Shown: positions 41,185 to 48,720 of the stretch, piece by piece | Numbering within the stretch: position 1 is the stretch's first letter | How the letters are laid out: each line of letters starts with the position of its first letter | NCBI GenBank assembly: GCA_900498245.1 | Contig: LS998015.1 | Span: 2,592,927 to 2,641,646 of the forward strand | Reading direction: 5' to 3' | From: Candidatus Zixiibacteriota bacterium | GTDB lineage: Bacteria > Zixibacteria > MSB-5A5 > GN15 > PGXB01 | DNA length: 48,720 nucleotides | Notes under the pieces: generated by a model | The model's input: the letters and a program-made list of their open reading frames with translations, nothing else | The model's database searches: none | Told to the model about the DNA's origin: nothing | Made by a program: the position numbers and the translations under genes

Positions 41185-43137
41185 CTATTCCTGTCCGGAC
41201 GGGACGGCGTCGGCCAGGTCGGATGCTTTCTCGGTCGGGCCGTTTTTGAATTGCATCAGGTAAAGTTTGTGATACAGGCCATTGCGTCGAAGGAGATCCT
41301 CGTGGCGGCCGCTTTCGACGATTTTTCCATTATCGAGAACCAGAATCTTGTCGGCGTTGACGATGGTCGATAGCCGATGGGCTATGACCAGCGTTGTTCG
41401 ATCTTTCATGAGGTTGTTTATCGCCTCCTGCACCAGAAGTTCCGACTCCGTGTCAAGCGAGGAAGTGGCTTCGTCGAAAATCAGGATTTGCGGATTTTTG
41501 AGCAAAGCCCGGGCGATGGCCAGTCTCTGACGTTGACCGCCGGATAGCATCACGCCGCGGTTGCCCACGGCGGTATCATACTTTTTCTCAAAACTCTGGA
41601 TAAAGGAATCGGCATTGGCGGCGCGGGCCGCGGCGACAACTCTGTCGAACGGAATATCATCGAGACCATAGGCGATATTGTGCAGGATAGTATCATTGAA
41701 GAGAAATGTCTCTTGCGTCACGATACCCATCAGGCGGCGGAGGGAATCGATTTTGATATCCCGGACATCGACGCCGTCAATCGTGATTCGCCCTTTTTGC
41801 GGGTCATAGAATCGGGGCAAAAGGTCGAATAAGGTCGATTTTCCGGCCCCGGACGGTCCTACCAAGGCCACCACTTCGCCTTTTTTGACGTCAAACGAAA
41901 CGTCCTCAATGACCGGCTCCCCGGGATTATAGGAGAAATGGATATTTTCATATTTGATGATTGACTCAAAGGCAGGTTTCTCTTTGGCCTCCGGTGATTC
42001 CACGACTTTTATCGGGGTGTCGATAATTTCATATATGCGCTGCGAGGCGGCCATCCCTTCCTGTATTTTAATATGAATGGAAAGAAGAGTCTTGACCGGC
42101 TTGATAAGTGAAAACATGGCGATGATGAATGTCATGAAGTCGCCTGCGTCCATCTCCCCTTGCCCTTCAATTATTCGCGTTCCGGCGAAAAGGAGGATCA
42201 TCACGCCCGCAACAACAATCAATATCTCACTAATGGGGCTGGCCAGGTGCCGAATCCGGGTCATTCGGACCAGCGACCGGAAAAAGTCCTCGGTGGCCCT
42301 GAAAAACTTCCTGATTTCGAATTTCTCCATGGCATAGGCCTTGACAATCCTGATATTCGATACCGATTCCTCCAAAACCGAGTTGACATCGGCCATTTTC
42401 TCCTGTGATCGCTCCGAATATTTGCGCAGTTTTTTACCCATAATATAGATGAAGCCAAAAACAAGGGGCAGGACTAATGCCGCCAGTAAGGTCAATTTCC
42501 AGGATAGAAGCAGAAGAAATATGGCCAAAATAATTACCGTCAAAGAGTCGGTGACAAGACGGTTGAAGCCGAGATCGACCGTTTCATTCAGAACCAGAAC
42601 ATCGTTAGTGACGCGGGATATCAATTGGCCGGTTCTCTGCCGATGGAAAAATCCGAGCGAGAGTTGTTGATATTTTTCAAACAGCCGGTTGCGAAAATCA
42701 CGCACAATTGCCTGCTGAACGAAGGCCATGAAATAACCCTGGAAATATAGAAAGAGATTGGCCGCAATGGCGATGAAGGCAATCAGCCAGCAGAAACGGA
42801 TCAGGGTGTCTTTCCGGTCGCCACCTGCCACCAGGGAATTCACCTTATCTTTCAAATCATTTTTGGCCCGAACCAGAAAATCGAATTGCGTCTTTACTGC
42901 TGAATTGCCTGCCGAAAGAGAATCTCCGGTTGCCGATGGCTGGGACATCAAGAATTGATCCGGCGCTGCTCCCGGAATCGCGGGGCCGGAAACACTGAAA
43001 AGAGTCATCAGGAGCGGTCCGGCCAGCCAGACCAGCATAGCCGAGAGCAAAGCATAGAGAGCCGCCGACAACGACGACATAACTATATGCCGCCAATATG
43101 GCTTGAGGGAACTGAATGTCCGGCGAATCAAATTCAT
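41185..43137 (-). CDS. msbA: MsbA-like lipid exporter, fused ABC permease and ATPase
   Basis: A 650-residue half-transporter: six membrane segments (about 20-330) then an ATPase domain with Walker A ALVGPSGAGKST, signature LSGGQRQRLAIARALL and Walker B ILIFDEATSSLD. Such proteins flip lipid A-core or related lipids across the inner membrane. The loop between the first two membrane segments is unusually long (about 70 residues, Pro/Ser/Gly-rich). Its place at the head of a glycosyltransferase operon supports a role in surface-glycolipid export, but a general lipid or drug exporter cannot be excluded. Confidence 0.87.
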   Translation of the reverse strand: MNLIRRTFSSLKPYWRHIVMSSLSAALYALLSAMLVWLAGPLLMTLFSVSGPAIPGAAPDQFLMSQPSATGDSLSAGNSAVKTQFDFLVRAKNDLKDKVNSLVAGGDRKDTLIRFCWLIAFIAIAANLFLYFQGYFMAFVQQAIVRDFRNRLFEKYQQLSLGFFHRQRTGQLISRVTNDVLVLNETVDLGFNRLVTDSLTVIILAIFLLLLSWKLTLLAALVLPLVFGFIYIMGKKLRKYSERSQEKMADVNSVLEESVSNIRIVKAYAMEKFEIRKFFRATEDFFRSLVRMTRIRHLASPISEILIVVAGVMILLFAGTRIIEGQGEMDAGDFMTFIIAMFSLIKPVKTLLSIHIKIQEGMAASQRIYEIIDTPIKVVESPEAKEKPAFESIIKYENIHFSYNPGEPVIEDVSFDVKKGEVVALVGPSGAGKSTLFDLLPRFYDPQKGRITIDGVDVRDIKIDSLRRLMGIVTQETFLFNDTILHNIAYGLDDIPFDRVVAAARAANADSFIQSFEKKYDTAVGNRGVMLSGGQRQRLAIARALLKNPQILIFDEATSSLDTESELLVQEAINNLMKDRTTLVIAHRLSTIVNADKILVLDNGKIVESGRHEDLLRRNGLYHKLYLMQFKNGPTEKASDLADAVPSGQE

Positions 43138-43206
43138 AACAAAAATAATTCCGCAACCTCTCCGGCAGTTAGAAGCCGATGAGAATTCGGAACTTACTTG
43201 ACCATT

Positions 43207-43235
43207 AAGATAACCATTTGTTTTATCAAAATCAA
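43207..43235 (-). promoter_or_regulatory. Putative promoter of msbA/glycosyltransferase operon
   Basis: On the minus strand, TTGATT (43230-43235) and TATCTT (43207-43212) with a 17-base spacer, about 70 bases upstream of the msbA start, inside the only gap between the DUF4292-like gene and msbA. Confidence 0.45.
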
Positions 43236-43245
43236 CCGGAGTGGT

Positions 43246-43935
43246 TCAGCGAGGGTAAATTCTTGCGGCCGTTTCAGGTATATATATTTCAAACTTGTCT
43301 TCGGGAATGTGGATATTCAGGCGAAAATTGCGGCGTTCCCCCGCAAAATGAAAAGAACCATCCACCAAACCGAAATTAATGCTTTCCGGCAGAAATCTAT
43401 TGTCCCGATAATCATACCGGAGATCCATTGTCGCCCGGCACCCGCCGGATTCCAGATGATATTGTTTTGATTTCTTTTCGTCTTTCAGAGTCTGGAGAGA
43501 AATGTCTGAAGGCAGTTCCACGGAGTCCGGTAGATAATTAAATAAACTTGCCAACAGGTGTTCCAAATTCTGACCCATCCGGCAACTGTCGGAGACAAGA
43601 TCGGCGAGTTTTCCTGTATAATATTCCCCTGTTAGAGGAAAATAGACAATAATCGAATCGGGTGTCAGAAGTCCTTTGAGAGCACCTTTTCCCAGGTAAC
43701 CCCTCGCAAACAAAGAGAGGGAATCACCGTTTTGATAAATATCGAGTCGGGCCGAATTCATCTTGCCGTTTCTGGTGACTTTGATGTCAAATAGAAAGGC
43801 ATTTCCCTGTCGGTCAGAGCCCCGCACTCTGGTCTCTTCGCCGAGAGAACCTTTCTGCGGTGTTGAGGCGCAACCGGTCAGCAAATAAAAGAAAACCGGG
43901 AATATTGCGATTGCAAAGACTGATTTGAGCGGCAT
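43246..43935 (-). CDS. Lipoprotein, DUF4292/LolB-like
   Basis: A 229-residue predicted outer-membrane lipoprotein with lipobox LLTGC (Cys22). The mature region alternates strands and short helices (FLFDIKVTRNGKMNSARLDIY, YLGKGALKGLLTPDSIIVYFPLTGEYYTG) as in the LolA/LolB-fold DUF4292 family, which binds lipids or lipoproteins. It lies one base after the site-2 protease stop and just upstream of the msbA promoter. A role in envelope assembly is inferred from fold and neighbours only. Confidence 0.75.
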   Translation of the reverse strand: MPLKSVFAIAIFPVFFYLLTGCASTPQKGSLGEETRVRGSDRQGNAFLFDIKVTRNGKMNSARLDIYQNGDSLSLFARGYLGKGALKGLLTPDSIIVYFPLTGEYYTGKLADLVSDSCRMGQNLEHLLASLFNYLPDSVELPSDISLQTLKDEKKSKQYHLESGGCRATMDLRYDYRDNRFLPESINFGLVDGSFHFAGERRNFRLNIHIPEDKFEIYIPETAARIYPR

Positions 43936-43936
43936 A

Positions 43937-44566
43937 TTACATCAATCTGACACCGGCGAAGAGATGAACAAAAAAGGTAATGAACGGGCCGAGAATGAAC
44001 CATATTCCGCCAACGACTATCAAGAGAATAAGAATAAACGGAGCGAACCGTTCCAGTTCGAGTAGCGCCGGCTCGTAACGGGCCGGAAGAACGCTTCTGA
44101 GGATATGTGAGCCATCCAGGGGGTAAAGCGGGATGAGATTAAAAAAGGCGAGGGAGACATTTATCATTACACCGAAAAATAGAAAATGCATTATCCCGGT
44201 GGGAAGGTTAAAGGTGCTTTGTCCGAGGGTTCGGAAGGCCAAGCCAAAGGCCAGACCCAATCCCATATTGGACAGCGGCCCGGCGGCGGAGATCCAGAAA
44301 TCGGCTACCCGGCCATTGCGCAGATTATAGGGATTAATTGGCACCGGTTTGGCCCAACCGAAACGGAACCCGGATAGAAACATCATGATAGTACCGAAAA
44401 AATCGAGATGCGCCAGAGGATTGAGAGTCAGACGTCCCAGATCCCGGGCGGTATTGTCGCCGAAACGATAAGCGATATAAGCATGAAAAAATTCATGAAC
44501 GGTCAGGGAAAATAAAATCACCGGCGCCGCAATCAGCGCATTCTTTAAAAAATCCGGCCCGAACAT
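43937..44566 (-). CDS. Site-2 protease family (M50) membrane metalloprotease
   Basis: A 209-residue polytopic membrane protein. The zinc motif HEFFH (His24, Glu25, His28) lies in the first membrane segment, and the third ligand is likely Asp151 in PLYPLDGSHIL. It has no PDZ domain, so it is the short, minimal type of intramembrane protease rather than RseP. It could cleave an anti-sigma factor or signal peptides; no substrate is shown. It follows the dehydrogenase gene by 18 bases. Confidence 0.88.
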   Translation of the reverse strand: MFGPDFLKNALIAAPVILFSLTVHEFFHAYIAYRFGDNTARDLGRLTLNPLAHLDFFGTIMMFLSGFRFGWAKPVPINPYNLRNGRVADFWISAAGPLSNMGLGLAFGLAFRTLGQSTFNLPTGIMHFLFFGVMINVSLAFFNLIPLYPLDGSHILRSVLPARYEPALLELERFAPFILILLIVVGGIWFILGPFITFFVHLFAGVRLM

Positions 44567-44584
44567 TAAGACTCCTTATTCAAC

Positions 44585-45868
44585 TTAGGCATATATCCCG
44601 CGGAGCATCATGACATCGACCACCCTCTGAATCGCCAGCATGAAGGCGGCGATCCTCAGGTGAACCTTGTTTTCCAGGGCCACCTGAAGAACATCATTGA
44701 AGGCTCTTGTCATTATTCGCTCCAGACGGGCGTGCACTTCCTCCTCCGACCAGAAAAAGCCCATCCGGTCCTGCACCCATTCGAAATATGATACTGAAAC
44801 GCCGCCCGCATTGCAAAGAATATCGGGAATGACGAAAATATTTTTTCTTTCCAGAATCGGATCGGCCTCGGGCGTGACCGGACCATTGGCCCCTTCGGCG
44901 ATAATTTTGGCCCGGATTTTGTCGGCGTTGCTTTCTGTAATCTGGTTTTCGAGGGCCGCCGGGACAAGAATATCTACTTTGACATACAGCAAATCCTTGC
45001 CGTCAAACGGCTCGGCCCCCGGAAATCCGACAATACTCCGATTCCTGCTATTGGCCACATATTTCAACAGCGCTTCGACATCAATCCCTTCGGGATTATA
45101 AAGAGCCCCATAAATGTCGCCGATATGGGTCACCTTGACCCCGATTTTTTGGAGGTATTGGGCCGTCACCGAGCCGACATTGCCGAATCCCTGTACGGCG
45201 GCGGTAGCATTACTGGAGCACATGCCCATATGAGCCAGGGCTTCCCGAACCGTAATGACGACGCCCATTCCGGTCGCCTCCCTCCGACCGAGAGAACCGC
45301 CCATAATAACCGGCTTTCCCGTCACGACCGAGGTCACGGTATGACGCTCATGCATCGAGAAGGTATCCATGAACCAGGCCATGGTCTGCTCGGAAGTGTT
45401 GACATCGGGGGCGGGAATATCTTTCTCCGGCCCGAAAAGGTCGATCAAATCGGCCGTATACCGGCGGGTCAGGCGCTCCAATTCACCGGGCGTGAGTTTC
45501 GACGGGTCACAGGCGATGCCGCCTTTGGCGCCGCCGAAAGGAATATTTACGACGGCGCATTTCCATGTCATCCAGGAGGCCAGCGCCTGAACTTCATCGA
45601 GGGTAACATCGGGATGGAACCTTATTCCCCCCTTTCCGGGGCCGCGGACAATGGAATGCTGGACACGGTACCCGGTGAACATCTGGAATCGGCCATCATC
45701 CATTCGCACCGGCAATTTGACAATGGTGGCGCGGCGGGGATATTTAATGAACTCCAGCAGATCGCCGCTGATATTCAACTTGGCGGCGGCATGATCGAAT
45801 TGCTTCATAACATTCTGAAAAGTCGAAACCGGAATTTCATCGGATTTGAAATTTTTCGTTTCCGTCAT
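44585..45868 (-). CDS. gdhA: Glutamate (Glu/Leu/Phe/Val) dehydrogenase
   Basis: A 427-residue NAD(P)-dependent dehydrogenase that interconverts glutamate and 2-oxoglutarate plus ammonia. Motifs: GYRVQHSIVRGPGKGGIRFH, the catalytic-lysine segment VNIPFGGAKGGIA, PAPDVNTSEQTMAW, and the Rossmann motif VQGFGNVGSVTAQYL. The start is ATG 45868 with TAGGAG six bases upstream; the frame upstream of it is not coding. It follows the 3-methyladenine glycosylase by 29 bases. Coenzyme preference is not judged. Confidence 0.94.
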   Translation of the reverse strand: MTETKNFKSDEIPVSTFQNVMKQFDHAAAKLNISGDLLEFIKYPRRATIVKLPVRMDDGRFQMFTGYRVQHSIVRGPGKGGIRFHPDVTLDEVQALASWMTWKCAVVNIPFGGAKGGIACDPSKLTPGELERLTRRYTADLIDLFGPEKDIPAPDVNTSEQTMAWFMDTFSMHERHTVTSVVTGKPVIMGGSLGRREATGMGVVITVREALAHMGMCSSNATAAVQGFGNVGSVTAQYLQKIGVKVTHIGDIYGALYNPEGIDVEALLKYVANSRNRSIVGFPGAEPFDGKDLLYVKVDILVPAALENQITESNADKIRAKIIAEGANGPVTPEADPILERKNIFVIPDILCNAGGVSVSYFEWVQDRMGFFWSEEEVHARLERIMTRAFNDVLQVALENKVHLRIAAFMLAIQRVVDVMMLRGIYA

Positions 45869-45897
45869 AATTATTCTCCTAAAGGGGCAAGCAGTTT

Positions 45898-46488
45898 CTA
45901 TTTGAGTTTTACCGACACGAACGGGCACGGCTCAAAATAGCGCCATTTTCTTTCCACCCCCTTTTTTATACCGATCCGGCGCGACCGTTCCACTTTCACC
46001 GGCTTATAACCGCGGTCTTCCAGATAAAGTTTCGAACCGGTCAAATCGAGCCCGTTTTCCCGGCGGCTCAAGCCGAACGCTTTGCACAACTTGCCGGGGC
46101 CGTCAGTAAGACGATTGCCTTCGGGGTTTGGGAAGTGTCGGCGCATTATATCAAGTCCTTCGACCGGCTCCGCACCGCGAATAAGTACCGCCGAGGGAAA
46201 GCTTTCCCTCTCTGTCACAACATTCAAACAATGGTACATTCCATAAATGAAATAGATATAACTGAATCCCCCCGGACCAAACATTACTTCATTGCGATTG
46301 GTCTTGCCGACCGCCGCATGACAGGCCGGATCGTCTTCCCCGATATAGGCCTCGACCTCCACCAGCCGCGCCGACAAAATGCCCTCAGGGGTGCGAAAAA
46401 CCAGAAATTTGCCTATTAAATCCTTCGCCACGTCGAGGGTGGGTCGAAGGTAAAAGTCCCGGTCGAGTTTTATTTTGAAATCCGTCAA
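45898..46488 (-). CDS. DNA-3-methyladenine glycosylase (AAG/MPG family)
   Basis: Removes alkylated and deaminated purines in base-excision repair. Family features: DFYLRPTLDVAKDLIGK at the N-terminus, catalytic Glu in RLVEVEAYIGEDDPACHA, and NEVMFGPGGFSYIYFIYGMYHCLNVV. The start is uncertain. TTG 46488 gives 196 residues, typical length, eight bases after the PHP-phosphatase stop. ATG 46524 or ATG 46581 would overlap that gene by 29 to 86 bases with no family similarity in the extension. Confidence 0.9.
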   Translation of the reverse strand: MTDFKIKLDRDFYLRPTLDVAKDLIGKFLVFRTPEGILSARLVEVEAYIGEDDPACHAAVGKTNRNEVMFGPGGFSYIYFIYGMYHCLNVVTERESFPSAVLIRGAEPVEGLDIMRRHFPNPEGNRLTDGPGKLCKAFGLSRRENGLDLTGSKLYLEDRGYKPVKVERSRRIGIKKGVERKWRYFEPCPFVSVKLK

Positions 46489-46495
46489 GTCTCGA

Positions 46496-47329
46496 TTATT
46501 CGTCGCAATAAGGGAACAACTCATAAGCGATGGCGGCGGCATTTTCGAAATCAAATGCCAGATCGTCGGGCGAATGGGCATCGGAACCGATCGCCGCGAT
46601 TCTCACTCCCATCTTCCGCGCCAGGTTGAGAATCTCCATCGAGGGATAATACTCGGAATGTCCTTTGCGAAGGGCCGAAGTATTGATTTCCATGCCGACA
46701 CCATTTATTACCATGGCCGCGAAAACCGGCTCGATGCGCCCTTTGTAAACCTGCAATATGGAATCGCCGTAATATTGCCGCCCGTATTTTTTATAAACGT
46801 CGATATGGGCGATAGAGTCAAACAGGCGGGCCGATACGGCTTTTTCCATAATACCGAAATAGCGGTCAGCCATCTCTTCAAGTTTGAATCGGGAGAAACA
46901 CGGCTCGAATCGATTCTGGCAACAGACACAAATACCATCGATATCATGAACGGCACCCAATTTATAATGGAAGTCGAATTGGGAGAACAGCTCCCCAATC
47001 AATTTTTCACATCCGGGATAATAACCGACCTCGATTCCGCACCTCACTTCGAGTCCCAAAGGATAGTACCGCTCGTTGGCCGTCTGCACCGTCTCGACAT
47101 AATGGGCAACCGCTTCCAATGACAGCGGCACCCGCCGGCCATCGACAACCATCATTCGTTCTCCGACCGGACCGTCGGGATTGGAATCATAGTGCGTGGT
47201 AAAGCAGATTTCCGCTAACCCTTTCTCCAGAGCCCGCCGGCAATAGTCTTCGACGGAACCGACCGCATCAACCGAGAAATCGGGGTGAATATGATAATCG
47301 GCCAGGGCGATATTATTGTCGAAAGTCAT
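46496..47329 (-). CDS. PHP-domain phosphoesterase, histidinol-phosphatase (HisJ/HisK)-like
   Basis: A 277-residue PHP-fold hydrolase. Metal-binding motifs: ADYHIHPDFS (His13, His15), TTHYD, GIEVGYYPG, IAHID and GSDAHSPDD. The arrangement fits HisJ-type histidinol phosphatases. No other histidine-biosynthesis gene is near, so a different phosphate ester is possible. GAGGAATTATC precedes the ATG. It lies nine bases after the MBL hydrolase gene. Confidence 0.85.
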   Translation of the reverse strand: MTFDNNIALADYHIHPDFSVDAVGSVEDYCRRALEKGLAEICFTTHYDSNPDGPVGERMMVVDGRRVPLSLEAVAHYVETVQTANERYYPLGLEVRCGIEVGYYPGCEKLIGELFSQFDFHYKLGAVHDIDGICVCCQNRFEPCFSRFKLEEMADRYFGIMEKAVSARLFDSIAHIDVYKKYGRQYYGDSILQVYKGRIEPVFAAMVINGVGMEINTSALRKGHSEYYPSMEILNLARKMGVRIAAIGSDAHSPDDLAFDFENAAAIAYELFPYCDE

Positions 47330-47338
47330 GATAATTCC

Positions 47339-47983
47339 TCAAACAAAATGTCTTCCCGTCAGAAACGGGTTGTTTTTTCGCTCCGATCCGACCGTAGTTA
47401 TCGGCCCGTGGCCGGGATAGCAGATGATATCATCGGGGAGACTCAAAATCGATCGGTCTATGGAATCGATCAACTGCTGATAACTGCCGCCGGGCAGATC
47501 GGTTCGACCGATTGAACCATTGAATAGAACATCACCGCAGAAAAGGAATTTGTTCGCGAAATAGCAGACGCTTCCGGGCGAATGTCCCGGCGTGGCAAAG
47601 ACTGAAAACTTCAGCCCGCTGATGTCAACAACATCATTATCATTCAACGTAAAATCGGCCGGGGGGCAAGTTATTTCAAATCCGAAATAGGCGGAGATAT
47701 TGGCCGACGGGGAGGCCAGAAGCGGCTCATCACCACGACCGACATAGAGTGGAAGATGGAAACGTTTTTTTAGCGCCTCCACCGCGGCGATATGATCACC
47801 ATGACCATGGGTGAGCAAAATGGCCCGCGGAGTAAAGCCAAGGTGATCAATTCCCTCTTCGATTTTGTAATCATCACCACCGGGGTCGATAATAATCCCA
47901 TTTTTCCCGGCGGGGTCAAAGACAAGATAACAATTGACCTCGAAAGGGCCGACCGTAATCGTTTCTATGCGCATATTATCCAT
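47339..47983 (-). CDS. Metallo-beta-lactamase-fold hydrolase, glyoxalase II-like
   Basis: A 214-residue MBL-fold enzyme. Zinc-binding motif THGHGDHIAA (His59, His61, Asp63, His64), then ATPGHSPGSVCYF, LFCGDVLFNGSIGR and CYPGHGPITTVG. The short length without the glyoxalase II C-terminal domain indicates the YcbL/GloB-like group, with thioester or related hydrolase activity. Two close ATGs (47983, 47974) are possible; neither ribosome site is strong. It heads the run of genes to about 43.2 kb, with a promoter upstream. Confidence 0.88.
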   Translation of the reverse strand: MDNMRIETITVGPFEVNCYLVFDPAGKNGIIIDPGGDDYKIEEGIDHLGFTPRAILLTHGHGDHIAAVEALKKRFHLPLYVGRGDEPLLASPSANISAYFGFEITCPPADFTLNDNDVVDISGLKFSVFATPGHSPGSVCYFANKFLFCGDVLFNGSIGRTDLPGGSYQQLIDSIDRSILSLPDDIICYPGHGPITTVGSERKNNPFLTGRHFV

Positions 47984-48009
47984 ACGCCTAAATCCAGAGT
48001 ATCATCGGG

Positions 48010-48037
48010 AAAATATCAAATAAATCATTTTTGTCAA
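48010..48037 (-). promoter_or_regulatory. Putative promoter of the MBL-hydrolase operon
   Basis: On the minus strand, TTGACA (48032-48037) and TATTTT (48010-48015) with a 16-base spacer, 27 bases before the MBL-hydrolase start. The rest of 47984-48154 holds nothing else I recognise. Confidence 0.5.
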
Positions 48038-48154
48038 ATTGCCGCGACGGATCTCTGAGGCAAATTGAGGACCGCAGTCATTTCAAATGCAACCGAATAA
48101 TTAGCGCTCACATTCGGATTGTCTCGGACCGATGAATCGGAAATAATCAGATCG

Positions 48155-48637
48155 CTAAAGATACTGCCTCATCGTGGTCGTATCGATTTTGAATCCAAGT
48201 GATTCGTTAAGCTTTTGACCGGCCCGGGAAGTATTTAGCGACACCGAACGCAGATTATTCAGACGGCAATAGGCCAGCATGGCCTGCATTATCTGGCGGG
48301 CGATACCGAGACGACGGTGCTTTTCATCGACAAATAGACTGTGCAAGAGGGCCTGTTTCCCGGTGGAATCGCCCGGTATCGGCGGCCAGGCGATAATGCT
48401 CAGAGCGCCGCTGGCAATGACATTCCCGTCATTTTCCACCACCCACGCCGAGAGCTGGCCGTTTTTCAAGCTGATTTTAAGGCATTCGCTGTAAGCGTTT
48501 TCAAGCCGAGTCAAATCTTCGTCAGTTATTCTTTTGCCCTCAAGCCGTGACATTTCTTCGAACATTAAGCGCCGGTGACCGGCCAGGACCGATATATCGG
48601 ACAGTTTTCCTTTTCGTATTGTCGACATTGTTTTCAT
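48155..48637 (-). CDS. GNAT family N-acetyltransferase
   Basis: A 160-residue GNAT-fold protein. The acetyl-CoA-binding motif A appears as LHSLFVDEKHRRLGIARQIMQ (RRLGIA being the pyrophosphate loop), and the C-terminal strand-helix SVSLNTSRAGQKLNESLGF is typical. Substrate unknown. AGGGG lies eight bases upstream of ATG 48637. It stands apart from the MBL operon, with its own probable promoter at 48671-48676. Confidence 0.87.
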   Translation of the reverse strand: MKTMSTIRKGKLSDISVLAGHRRLMFEEMSRLEGKRITDEDLTRLENAYSECLKISLKNGQLSAWVVENDGNVIASGALSIIAWPPIPGDSTGKQALLHSLFVDEKHRRLGIARQIMQAMLAYCRLNNLRSVSLNTSRAGQKLNESLGFKIDTTTMRQYL

Positions 48638-48670
48638 GGCTTACCCCTCAAAAATGTACCCCGTTGGCTC

Positions 48671-48676
48671 ATTATA
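48671..48676 (-). promoter_or_regulatory. Possible -10 element of the GNAT gene
   Basis: An exact TATAAT on the minus strand, 33 bases upstream of the start; the -35 region (about 48694-48699) is poor. The last 45 bases of the window show nothing further. Confidence 0.35.
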
Positions 48677-48720
48677 CGATTCAACGAACCCGGCGTTTCA
48701 TTAGAATTATTATTTTATTC

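Overview
The window looks like a chromosomal stretch from a Gram-negative (didermic) bacterium of the FCB side of the tree. The best guess is candidate phylum Zixibacteria or a close relative. This is an inference from three things: an Mla-type phospholipid ABC importer and an MsbA/heptosyltransferase cluster (outer membrane and LPS-like glycolipid); two exported proteins ending in a C-terminal sorting/FlgD-like domain with the NPFN signature and a terminal KKM.MLK; and a housekeeping gene order that joins yicC-gmk-rpoZ to topA-xerC-hslV. No rRNA, tRNA, CRISPR array, IS transposase gene or prophage was seen. Genes are dense, and ATGA-type overlaps are common.

Layout. 1-7 kb, minus strand: an MFS drug exporter, then yicC, gmk, rpoZ, topA, xerC and hslV (hslU is expected just beyond base 1). 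7-9.2 kb, plus strand: ECF-like sigma factor, zinc-finger anti-sigma factor and a lipoprotein, closed by a strong terminator. 9.2-15.1 kb, plus strand: deoB and deoC (deoxyribose catabolism), a tiny zinc-ribbon protein, an archaemetzincin-like protein with a damaged zinc site, an MrfA/Hrq1-like helicase and a TPR protein. 15.1-20.2 kb: an AT-richer two-gene island (beta-propeller lipoprotein plus secreted subtilisin-like protease). It is bracketed by two inverted copies of a 317-bp non-coding element that share a perfect 37-nt core, each copy followed by palindromic REP-like repeats. 20.2-22.8 kb, minus strand: mlaE-mlaF-mlaD. 22.9-25.7 kb: a PP-loop thiolase-like enzyme, a cohesin-like secreted protein with a consensus promoter and long leader, and a SufT/MIP18-type Fe-S factor. 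25.8-30.1 kb, plus strand: an OPT transporter and a GT39-TPR fusion.

30.1-48.7 kb: a long minus-strand block. Read in transcription order it holds: a GNAT acetyltransferase; an MBL hydrolase, PHP phosphatase, 3-methyladenine glycosylase, glutamate-type dehydrogenase, site-2 protease and DUF4292-like lipoprotein; then MsbA, two GT9 enzymes, a WaaE-like GT2, a third GT9, the (p)ppGpp synthetase/hydrolase Rsh and a GT-C membrane enzyme; then a zinc-ribbon TPR protein, ComF, XerD and a GGDEF protein. The MsbA-to-GT-C stretch reads as a surface-glycolipid assembly and export operon with the stringent-response enzyme embedded in it.

Most of the window is ordinary core genome. The parts most worth a second look are the 15.1-20.2 kb repeat-bracketed island, the degenerate archaemetzincin next to a DNA-repair-type helicase, and the leader of the cohesin-like gene.
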